A stretch of DNA of 64,000 bases from DMER64 sp041654355. Its GTDB lineage: Bacteria > Bacteroidota > Bacteroidia > Bacteroidales > UBA932. This document shows, piece by piece, positions 1-7,503 of this stretch. Position 1 is the stretch's first letter, and every line of letters starts with the position of its first letter. The DNA is taken from contig JBAZDQ010000009.1 of assembly GCA_041654355.1 (NCBI GenBank), positions 1 to 64,000 on the forward strand, in the 5' to 3' direction. The notes under the pieces were generated by a model. The model saw only the letters and a list, made by a program, of their open reading frames with translations. It ran no database searches and was not told the origin of the DNA. Made by a program: the position numbers and the translations under genes.

Positions 1-478
1 CGCGCATCTGATCCATGGCCAGTTTGTGGGAGGTACGGTTTTCGGAGGCAATCAGATCGGCCACGGCCTCGGCCTGAGCCAAATCCATTTTGCCGTTCAT
101 AAAGGCACGTTGCGAAAATTCCCCGGGGCCGGCCATCACCGCGCCTTTTTCCACCAGGGTGCGAAGCAGTGTGTCCCGGATGTACAGCGATCCGTGGCAC
201 GAGATTTCCACGCTGTCCTCGCCGGTGAAGGAGTGGGGAGCACGGAAAACGCTCAGCAGCACCTGGTCCAGCAATTCACCTGCCGAGTCGGTCACGCGCC
301 CAAAGTATGTGCGGTAGCCTTCGCTTTGCGTCAGGTACGGGCAGGCTGCCGAACGGAACACTTTTCCGGCGATCTGCAACGCCTGAGGCCCGCTCATGCG
401 GATCAGGGCCAGTGCCCCGACGGCGTGCGGAGTGGCGGGTGCGCAAATGGTGGTGGTGATGGGGTCCTCTGCGTTCAT
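1..478 (-). CDS. mnmE: tRNA modification GTPase MnmE, N-terminal part (cut by window edge)
   Basis: Read on the minus strand, the frame opens with MNAEDPITTTICAPATPHAV and continues through ALIRMSGPQAL, GYRTYFGRV, SFTGEDSVEISCHGS and GPGEFSQRAFMNGKMDLAQA. These are the hallmark motifs of the MnmE N-terminal tetrahydrofolate-binding domain and the start of its helical domain. MnmE works with MnmG to install the carboxymethylaminomethyl group on U34 of certain tRNAs. About 159 residues are present; the G domain and the C-terminal CxGK motif lie beyond position 1. The ATG sits one base after the rlmD stop, so the two are probably co-transcribed with rlmD first. The identification is secure although only about a third of the protein is visible. 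Confidence 0.95.
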   Translation of the reverse strand, partial: MNAEDPITTTICAPATPHAVGALALIRMSGPQALQIAGKVFRSAACPYLTQSEGYRTYFGRVTDSAGELLDQVLLSVFRAPHSFTGEDSVEISCHGSLYIRDTLLRTLVEKGAVMAGPGEFSQRAFMNGKMDLAQAEAVADLIASENRTSHKLAMDQMR

Positions 479-479
479 A

Positions 480-2048
480 TTATATTTTTTCAGCTACTAA
501 AATATTTTCTACGTGGTGCGTGTGCGGGAACATATCTATAGGTTGCACGCGGGTGATGCGGTATGCGGGCTGCAGCAGTGCCAGATCGCGTGCCTGGGTG
601 GCGGGGTTGCAACTCACGTAAATGATCTTTTCCGGGGCCGTTTCCAGAAGCACTTTCAGCACGTTTTCGTGTACCCCGGCGCGCGGCGGATCCAGCACCA
701 CCACTTGCGGCCGGCCTTCCGCTGCAATGAAAGCCGCCGTCAGCACATCCTTCATGTCTCCCGCATAAAAACGTACGTTTTCTATGCCATTTGCCGAGGC
801 GTTTTCACGCGCGTCTACAATCGCCTCGGGGACGTATTCAATACCCGTCATTCGGCGGCAATGCCGGGCCAGGAACAGGGCGATGGTGCCGGTGCCCGTG
901 TAGAGGTCGTAAACGGTTTCATCTCCCCGAAGATCTGCGTACTCCCTGATCTTTTGGTACATGCGCAGAGCCTGCCGGCTGTTTGTCTGGTAAAACGATT
1001 TGGGGCCGATGCGGAATTCCAGGTCTTCCATCGTTTCCACAATATAAGGTTTTCCCGAGTAGTGGATCGGTTCCTGGTCTGCCAGGCTGTCGTTGCGTTT
1101 GGTGTTGATGATGTAATGTAGCGAGGTGATCTGAGGGAAGGTTCGCTGCAAGTGGTCCAGTAAAGCAAAACGAGCCGTATCGTCTTCTCCGGCTTCGGGG
1201 TTGTCGTGGGCAAATACCACCACTACCATGACTTCACCGGTCAGAGCAATGCGTATCATCAGGGTACGCAGGAACCCGGTTTGTTGCCGCAGGTCAAAGA
1301 AGGACAACCCTTTTTCAATGGCGTAATCCCTGACGGCCCGGCGGATGGCATTGGACGGTTCTTCCTGCAGATGGCAGGTTTCTATGTCCAGCACCTTGTC
1401 AAAGCGGCCCCGGACGTGAAATCCGAGCGCCGGAAGCTGTTGTGCTGCAGCCGGGAACTGTTGTGCAGCTGCAGGAGGCGAGAGTGGCAGGGTAGAGGTA
1501 CCCGGTTCTGCTTCCGGAGCAGATTCGTTCCCCGAGAGGGAAGCCGCACCGGGTGCCGTTGCCTGAGCAGACCCGGAAACCGGCAGGGGAGCGCCTTCTT
1601 CCCGGCGGAGCTCATCAAAAGTCACCCAGCGGCTGTTGGAGAAGGTGAATTCCAGCTTGTTGCGATAGCGGACGGTTTTTTCTGAAGCCATTATAGGAGA
1701 AATCACCGGCAAATCCAGTTTGCCTATGCGAGTCAACTGATCAATGACCTGTTGTTGCTTGAATTCCATCTGTTTATCATACGGTATGGGCTGCCAGCGG
1801 CATCCTCCGCAATCTCCAAAATGGCTGCAGAACGGTTCCATGCGCATGGGAGAAGGGACCACCAGGTTCAGTATGTATCCTTCCATATAATTCTTTTTCT
1901 TGTGTGTGACCTGCACATTCACAATATCTCCCGGCACGGCCATCGGTACAAACAGCGCTTTGCCGTTGATACGGGCCAGCGCGTTGCCTTCTGCGGCTAC
2001 CGTTTCAATAAGCACATTTTCCAAAATTTCCCTGTCTCGTTTTCCCAT
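480..2048 (-). CDS. rlmD: 23S rRNA (uracil-5-)-methyltransferase, RlmD/RumA family
   Basis: This is a 522-residue SAM-dependent methyltransferase that makes 5-methyluridine in 23S rRNA. An N-terminal TRAM-like RNA-binding region is followed by the [4Fe-4S] cysteines C74, C80 and C83 (CSHFGDCGGC), with a fourth likely at C225. The catalytic domain has SAM motif YDLYTGTGTIALFLA, the DPPRAG loop and the nucleophile Cys480 in SCNPATQARD. Residues about 149-207 are an Ala/Pro/Gln/Ser-rich low-complexity insertion, including a local duplication (AAQQFPAAAQQLPA), placed between the Fe-S region and the catalytic core. RlmD and other TrmA-family members are hard to separate without alignment, but the Fe-S motif favours RlmD. 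It is followed by mnmE and divergent from the gene at 2122. Confidence 0.9.
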   Translation of the reverse strand: MGKRDREILENVLIETVAAEGNALARINGKALFVPMAVPGDIVNVQVTHKKKNYMEGYILNLVVPSPMRMEPFCSHFGDCGGCRWQPIPYDKQMEFKQQQVIDQLTRIGKLDLPVISPIMASEKTVRYRNKLEFTFSNSRWVTFDELRREEGAPLPVSGSAQATAPGAASLSGNESAPEAEPGTSTLPLSPPAAAQQFPAAAQQLPALGFHVRGRFDKVLDIETCHLQEEPSNAIRRAVRDYAIEKGLSFFDLRQQTGFLRTLMIRIALTGEVMVVVVFAHDNPEAGEDDTARFALLDHLQRTFPQITSLHYIINTKRNDSLADQEPIHYSGKPYIVETMEDLEFRIGPKSFYQTNSRQALRMYQKIREYADLRGDETVYDLYTGTGTIALFLARHCRRMTGIEYVPEAIVDARENASANGIENVRFYAGDMKDVLTAAFIAAEGRPQVVVLDPPRAGVHENVLKVLLETAPEKIIYVSCNPATQARDLALLQPAYRITRVQPIDMFPHTHHVENILVAEKI

Positions 2049-2121
2049 AACTTTCCTTTACAAAGGGCAAAAATGCGAAAAAAAAAGCGTATTTTAGAGG
2101 AATGTATAAAACAGCCAGACT

Positions 2122-3405
2122 ATGAAAACGAACATTATCACAAAAAATACAGTCAAAGTGCTGATAATGAGCATTTTGTTTGTATCCGGGGCTGTATTTT
2201 CAATGAGAGCCCAGGAGAATACGCTCAGCATCTCCGGAACGGTCACAGATGCCGGAACTAAACGTCCGATGGTTTTTGCATCGGTAAGTATACAAGATAT
2301 AGGTATAAGCATAGTAACCAACGGGGAAGGGTATTTTACCCTGAAATTTCCCCGCGAATATGCAGATAAAACCTTGGTTATAAGTTATTTGGGTTATCAC
2401 ACAGCGGCAATTCCCATTAGCAGTTTCCTGGATTCAGGCAGACCTTTGAACATTAACCTGATACAGGCGGCGCTTCCCATACCAATGGCCACTGTTAAGC
2501 CACTGGATCCGCTGGAGCTGGTACAAGAAGCCTTTAGAAATATAAAACACAATTACCCTCAGGAGCGTATGCAAATGACGGGATTTTACCGGGAAATGAT
2601 TCGCAAAGGAAACACGTATGTAACACTTTCCGAGGCGGTCGTAGATGTCCATAAAGCCCCGTATTCAACCGGTTTTGCCATAGACCAGGTGGGTATTTAC
2701 AAAGGACGCGGCAGCATTGACTGGCGACGTATTGATACGGTATTTGTTAAATTCCAGGGAGGGATCCGTTCCGCTTTGGAAATAGATGTGGTAAACAATT
2801 TGTTCCTGGGTGTGAATGCGACAGAGATCGTAAGGTATTACGATTTTACCATGGAGCATCCGGTTCAAATGAATGACAGGATTAATTACGTGATTTCTTT
2901 TGATCAGAAACCGTTCCGGGAAGAGATCCTGTTCCGGGGTAAAATTTATATTGACAGGGAGTCCATGGCCATCACACGTGTGGAATTCAATATGAATGTT
3001 GAAGATAAAGATTACGCCACATCCATATTCATTCGCAGGAAACCCTTCGGGTTGAAAGCCCGTGTGGAATACGCTGCCTATTTGGTACAATTCAGACAAA
3101 TTCCGGGAGATCAGTGGGTATTTGATTATTCCAGGACTGACATTAAGTTCAACGCCAAATGGGACCGGAAACTGTTCAGTCAGAATTATACCATCAGTTC
3201 TGAAATGGCCATGACCGAGTACAGCCGGGAAACATATAAGATCCCAAGGGAGAGTCGTGTGAAAACGACGGACATCACCCTGGATCGCGTTGCGGATTTT
3301 GCAGACCCGGGTTTCTGGGAAGATTACAACGTGATAGAACCCGAATCTTCCATAGAAAGTGTCATATCCCGTATAATACGCCAGTTAAGACGCCGTGAGC
3401 GGTAA
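2122..3405 (+). CDS. Secreted protein with N-terminal carboxypeptidase-regulatory-like domain
   Basis: This 427-residue protein begins with a signal peptide (MKTNIITKNTVKVLIMSILF, cleavage probably near MRAQE). A carboxypeptidase-D regulatory-like domain follows at about residues 33-115: ISGTVTDAGTKRPMVFASVSI, then GEGYFTLKFP and LVISYLGYHTAAI. This beta-sandwich is common at the N-terminus of Bacteroidota outer-membrane and secreted proteins. The rest (about 120-420) has no catalytic motif I recognise and is rich in beta-strand-like segments, as in the DUF5686-like proteins of this phylum. There is no lipobox and no TonB plug motif. It is transcribed divergently from rlmD and ends 48 bp before rarA. 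Function unknown; cell-envelope location is inferred from the signal peptide. Confidence 0.7.
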   Translation: MKTNIITKNTVKVLIMSILFVSGAVFSMRAQENTLSISGTVTDAGTKRPMVFASVSIQDIGISIVTNGEGYFTLKFPREYADKTLVISYLGYHTAAIPISSFLDSGRPLNINLIQAALPIPMATVKPLDPLELVQEAFRNIKHNYPQERMQMTGFYREMIRKGNTYVTLSEAVVDVHKAPYSTGFAIDQVGIYKGRGSIDWRRIDTVFVKFQGGIRSALEIDVVNNLFLGVNATEIVRYYDFTMEHPVQMNDRINYVISFDQKPFREEILFRGKIYIDRESMAITRVEFNMNVEDKDYATSIFIRRKPFGLKARVEYAAYLVQFRQIPGDQWVFDYSRTDIKFNAKWDRKLFSQNYTISSEMAMTEYSRETYKIPRESRVKTTDITLDRVADFADPGFWEDYNVIEPESSIESVISRIIRQLRRRER

Positions 3406-3453
3406 ATACGACAAAATGCACACAATTTATATTATGTTAAATAGCCCCATCTA

Positions 3454-4731
3454 ATGTTGAACAGCAGTATCCCTTTGGCCGAAAGATTGCGCCCTACTTC
3501 ATTTACCGATTTTGTGGGACAGGAACACCTGGTAGCTCCCGATGCCGTGTTGCGCAAAATGATCGAAAGCCGTAACCTTTCTTCTTTTATTTTATGGGGA
3601 CCTCCGGGTGTCGGAAAAACCACCCTGGCCCGTATTATTGCACAGGATTTGGAACGTACTTTCTACAACCTGTCTGCGGTCAGTTCCGGTGTTAAAGACG
3701 TTCGTGAAGTCATAGAGCGTTCCCGCTCTAACAAAATGTTCCAGAAAAACAGGCCAATTCTCTTTATTGACGAGATCCACCGTTTTAGCAAATCCCAACA
3801 GGATGCATTGCTGGGTGCCGTGGAAGACGGCACCATTGTTCTCATTGGCGCCACAACAGAGAACCCTTCTTTTGAAGTGATCGCTCCCCTGCTTTCACGG
3901 TGCCAGGTTTATGTGCTTAAATCGTTATCAGTCAATGATCTGAATACTTTATTTGAACGTGCACTCAAAACCGATGAATACATCAGTTCCCTGGATATCC
4001 GCGTGGAAGAAACCGAAGCCCTGTTCCGTCTTTCAGGTGGAGACGCCCGTAAATTATTGAATATTATAGAGATAGTTATCTCAAGTTACAGCGAAGGTGA
4101 GACCATCCTTTTCAATAATGAAGAAGTACAAAAAAGACTGCAAAAAAACATCGTCCTGTACGACAAAAACGGGGAACAGCACTACGATATCATCTCGGCC
4201 TTTATCAAAAGTATCCGCGGAAGCGATCCTAACGGGGCGGTTTACTGGCTGGCAAGGATGATCGCGGCCGGAGAGGATCCTCTGTTCATTGCCCGCAGGA
4301 TGGTAATCCTGGCCTCGGAAGACATCGGGCTGGCCAATCCCAATGCTTTTTTAATGGCCAATGCCTGTTTTGATGCCGTTCACAAGATCGGGATGCCGGA
4401 GGGAAGGATCCCGCTGTCGCAGACAGCTATATACCTGGCCACAAGCCCCAAAAGCAACTCGGCATATATGGCCATAGATACCGCGCTGGAAATGGTGCGG
4501 GATAAAGGAGATTTGAGCGTACCGCTTCATTTGCGCAACGCCCCTACCCAACTGATGAAAGAGCTGGGATACGCCAAAGACTACAAGTATGCCCACCAAT
4601 ACGAACAAAATTTTGTGGAACAGGAATTTTTGCCTCCTCAGATCAGTGGCACACGCTTTTATAATCCCGGAGACAATCCGCGGGAAAATGAGATATCCAA
4701 ATTTCTGGCTCGCTGGAAAGGTAAGTATTGA
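3454..4731 (+). CDS. rarA: Replication-associated recombination protein A (RarA/MgsA), AAA+ ATPase
   Basis: This 425-residue AAA+ ATPase acts at stalled replication forks together with SSB and recombination factors. Walker A is GPPGVGKTT at residues 49-57, Walker B is DEIHR at about 106-110, and a sensor motif IGATTENPSF follows. The N-terminus (PLAERLRPTSFTDFVGQEHL) is the classic RarA/RuvB-like entry. The C-terminal half carries the family segment ASEDIGLANPNAFLMANA and the closing signature GTRFYNPGDNPRENEISKFL, so the protein is full length. It lies on the same strand as kdsA, but a consensus promoter between them suggests kdsA is also transcribed separately. Confidence 0.96.
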   Translation: MLNSSIPLAERLRPTSFTDFVGQEHLVAPDAVLRKMIESRNLSSFILWGPPGVGKTTLARIIAQDLERTFYNLSAVSSGVKDVREVIERSRSNKMFQKNRPILFIDEIHRFSKSQQDALLGAVEDGTIVLIGATTENPSFEVIAPLLSRCQVYVLKSLSVNDLNTLFERALKTDEYISSLDIRVEETEALFRLSGGDARKLLNIIEIVISSYSEGETILFNNEEVQKRLQKNIVLYDKNGEQHYDIISAFIKSIRGSDPNGAVYWLARMIAAGEDPLFIARRMVILASEDIGLANPNAFLMANACFDAVHKIGMPEGRIPLSQTAIYLATSPKSNSAYMAIDTALEMVRDKGDLSVPLHLRNAPTQLMKELGYAKDYKYAHQYEQNFVEQEFLPPQISGTRFYNPGDNPRENEISKFLARWKGKY

Positions 4732-4758
4732 CTGCAGACAAGAAAAATCATATCTTTG
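4728..4758 (+). promoter_or_regulatory. Bacteroidota-type promoter for kdsA
   Basis: The -7 element TATCTTTG at 4751-4758 fits TAnnTTTG exactly. A TTG -33 element at 4728-4730 lies 20 bases upstream, the usual spacing for the primary sigma factor of this phylum. The kdsA ATG is 19 bp downstream. The -33 half overlaps the rarA stop codon region. Confidence 0.7.
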
Positions 4759-4777
4759 AAAATTAAATATTCGCATT

Positions 4778-5593
4778 ATGGATCTCCAAGGTTTTTTCCT
4801 TATTTCCGGTCCCTGTGTTGTTGAATCTGAAAAGATCTGCATGGAAACGGCCGAAAAACTGGTACAGATTACCCGAAAATACAGTATTCCACTCATCTTT
4901 AAAGCTTCCTACCGGAAAGAAAACCGGACCCGGATAGATTCCTTTACAGGGATTGGCGACCGGAACGGGTTGGAAGTATTGCAAAACATCCGCCAATACT
5001 TTGGCATAGAGATCACTACAGATGTGCATACTCCTGACGAAGCGGTGATGGCTGCCCAATATGATGTGGACATCATCCAGATTCCGGCTTTTCTCTGCCG
5101 GCAGACATCCTTGTTAAAAGCCGCTGCCCAGACGGGGAAAAAAGTGAATGTAAAAAAAGGACAATTCCTGGCTCCCGAACAAATGCGTTTTGTAGTTGAA
5201 AAATTGCTCCAGTTTGGGGCATTGCGCGATAACATAATCCTGACTGAAAGAGGTGCCCAGTTTGGTTACACGGACCTGATATTTGACGTACGCAGTATTC
5301 CTAAAATGCAAAAACTGCATGTCCCGGTTGTTCTGGATGTTACCCATTCCCTGCAAAAGCCCAACCAGTCAAGAGGTGTTGCCGGCGGAGATCCCCAGAT
5401 GATATCTACCATGGCCGCTGCCGGGGTGGCAGCCGGAGCAGACGGCCTGTTTCTTGAAACGCATCCCAATCCCGCGGAAGCGCTGTCCGACGGAAGCAAC
5501 ATGTTGCCCCTGGACCAAATGGAAACCCTTGTTCGTAAGATAATCGCATTCCGGCAAACTTACCTGATGACTCAACAAGACATACTTGAATAA
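4778..5593 (+). CDS. kdsA: 3-deoxy-8-phosphooctulonate synthase (Kdo-8-P synthase)
   Basis: KdsA condenses phosphoenolpyruvate with arabinose-5-phosphate to give Kdo-8-phosphate, the first committed step to the Kdo of the lipid A core. The 271-residue length is standard. Visible motifs are ISGPCVVESE near the N-terminus, IFKASYRKENRTRIDSFTG in the substrate region, QIPAFLCRQTSLL, and VTHSLQKPNQ plus ADGLFLETHPNPAEALSDG near the end. The phosphatase two steps on in the same pathway, KdsC, is encoded at 29349 in this window. The NagB-like/LmbE fusion starts two bases after the kdsA stop, so they probably share a transcript. Confidence 0.97.
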   Translation: MDLQGFFLISGPCVVESEKICMETAEKLVQITRKYSIPLIFKASYRKENRTRIDSFTGIGDRNGLEVLQNIRQYFGIEITTDVHTPDEAVMAAQYDVDIIQIPAFLCRQTSLLKAAAQTGKKVNVKKGQFLAPEQMRFVVEKLLQFGALRDNIILTERGAQFGYTDLIFDVRSIPKMQKLHVPVVLDVTHSLQKPNQSRGVAGGDPQMISTMAAAGVAAGADGLFLETHPNPAEALSDGSNMLPLDQMETLVRKIIAFRQTYLMTQQDILE

Positions 5594-5595
5594 CT

Positions 5596-7503
5596 ATGAC
5601 AGTGAATTATGATTTCAGCAGAAGGTACGAAAACCTGCCTGTATTTATATACGATGACCAGGTGGAAGCCTCTACGTACCTGGTGGAAAACATCCTGACA
5701 TTACTCACACAAAAAGAATCGCAGGGAAAGAAACTGGTACTTGGACTCTCTTCCAGACCTGCCATGATCCCGGTTTACGAACTTTTTGCAAAAGCATACG
5801 AAAACGGAAGAAGCTTCAAAAATGTGGTGGTATTCGGTATCAATGAATATTACCCGTTGCATAAGGACGAAATTCAGTCCCATTACCTTTTTTTGAAAGA
5901 ATACGTATTTGATGTCCTGGACATCCCCCCTACCCAGATCCATTGCCTGGACGGGGACATCCCCCGCTCACAGGTAAGCCGTCATTGCCAGGATTTCGAA
6001 AACAAGATAGCCTCGTACGGAGGCATTGACGTATTGATCACTTCCGGCATGGGCACCAACGAACCCGGTTCGCATTACAGCTCAAGGACCCGTCTGATCA
6101 CACTCAATACAAATACAAGGATATCGGCTGCCAGTGAGTTCTTTGGAGTGGATTACGTACCCAATTATTCCCTTACAATGGGCATCCAGACTATCCTGGA
6201 GAGCCGGTCCATATATTACCTGGCATGGGGAGAAGGAGAAGCCAAAGCCGTAAAAACAATGGTGCAAGGCAAGGTAGATGAAACCAATCCTTCCAGCTAC
6301 CTGCAAAACCATACCCAGACAGAGGTTATCATTGACCGGGCTGCTTCTGCCGAATTAACACGTATAGCAACACCCTGGCTCACAGGGCCTTGCTTGTGGA
6401 CAGAAGAACTTACACGCAAAGCCGTATTCTGGTTGTGCCGTCACCTGGATAAGCCCATCCTGAAGCTTACCGCCAGGGATTACAACGATAACGGGATGAG
6501 TGATCTGATCACCGAACGCGGACCATTCAGCAAGATCAACATAGATACGTTCAACTTCCTGCAGCATTCCATAACCGGGTGGCCCGGGGGAAAACCCAAT
6601 GCAGACGATTCCACCCGTCCGGAAAGAGCCCTTCCCTATCCCAAACGCGTAATCGTATTCAGCCCCCACCCCGATGACGACGTGATCTCCATGGGAGGGA
6701 CAGTGGCACGGCTTTCAGACCAGGGACACATATTACATATTGCATATCATACTTCAGGCAATATTGCCGTATTTGATCACGAAGTCACCCGTTTCCTGGA
6801 TTTTCTGCAGGAAATATCTCCTGTATACGGATTGGACCGGGAAAAAACCAAAGCCATATTCAAACAGGCCCGTAAAGATATGGCCGGCAAGAAACCCGGT
6901 GAACCCGACACACCCGCCATTCGCCAGGTTAAGACAATGATCCGCCGCGGTGAAGCCAAATCTGCCAGTGATTACCTGGGAATTGAACCCGAAAACGTTC
7001 ATTTTCTTGAAATGCCTTTCTATGAAACAGGCGGTGTTAAGAAAAAAGCATTATCCGGGGATGATATTACCATTATCTGTAATCTTCTGGAAAGCGTTAA
7101 ACCGCACCAGATATTTGCCGCAGGCGATTTGAGCGACCCCCACGGCACGCACCGTGTTTGCTACATGGCCATACTGGAAGCCCTCGAACAGCTCAAAGAC
7201 AGGCCCTGGATGAAAGATTGCCGCCTTTGGCTCTACCGGGGTGCCTGGCAAGAATGGGATGTGGCAGATGTTGACATGGCCGTTCCTTTAAGCCCGGAGG
7301 AGGTAGTTATTAAAAGAAATGCCATATTTCGCCATCAGAGCCAGAAAGACCCGGCCATGTTCCCGGGGAACGACCCGCGTGAATTCTGGAGAAGGGCCGA
7401 GGAGCGCAACCACAACACGGCAGTGCTGTATGACAAACTGGGCATGGCCGAGTACCAGGCTATAGAACTTTTCCGGCTGTACCGCAAGGGTATGAAACTT
7501 TAG
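5596..7503 (+). CDS. NagB-like (glucosamine-6-P deaminase family) domain fused to PIG-L/LmbE deacetylase
   Basis: This 635-residue two-domain protein has a glucosamine-6-phosphate isomerase/deaminase fold at about residues 15-260 and a LmbE/PIG-L zinc deacetylase domain at about 350-600. The second domain has an intact metal motif, HPDDD at 358-362, and a later SDPHGTHR that supplies the third ligand. The first domain keeps the framework NEPGSHYSSRTRLITL. However, the catalytic Asp of E. coli NagB (FNMDEY) is Asn83 (FGINEY), and the loop carrying D141-G-H143 is about five residues short (ITSGMGTNEPG), so deaminase activity is doubtful. Fusions of this architecture are known in Bacteroidota; the substrate is unknown. 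The gene overlaps the convergent TamL-like gene by 4 bp. Confidence 0.85.
   Translation: MTVNYDFSRRYENLPVFIYDDQVEASTYLVENILTLLTQKESQGKKLVLGLSSRPAMIPVYELFAKAYENGRSFKNVVVFGINEYYPLHKDEIQSHYLFLKEYVFDVLDIPPTQIHCLDGDIPRSQVSRHCQDFENKIASYGGIDVLITSGMGTNEPGSHYSSRTRLITLNTNTRISAASEFFGVDYVPNYSLTMGIQTILESRSIYYLAWGEGEAKAVKTMVQGKVDETNPSSYLQNHTQTEVIIDRAASAELTRIATPWLTGPCLWTEELTRKAVFWLCRHLDKPILKLTARDYNDNGMSDLITERGPFSKINIDTFNFLQHSITGWPGGKPNADDSTRPERALPYPKRVIVFSPHPDDDVISMGGTVARLSDQGHILHIAYHTSGNIAVFDHEVTRFLDFLQEISPVYGLDREKTKAIFKQARKDMAGKKPGEPDTPAIRQVKTMIRRGEAKSASDYLGIEPENVHFLEMPFYETGGVKKKALSGDDITIICNLLESVKPHQIFAAGDLSDPHGTHRVCYMAILEALEQLKDRPWMKDCRLWLYRGAWQEWDVADVDMAVPLSPEEVVIKRNAIFRHQSQKDPAMFPGNDPREFWRRAEERNHNTAVLYDKLGMAEYQAIELFRLYRKGMKL

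Noticed and set aside
26..541. 171-codon plus-strand open frame at the left edge
   Set aside because: It is the antisense shadow of MnmE; the minus-strand frame has all MnmE motifs and the plus-strand peptide has none.
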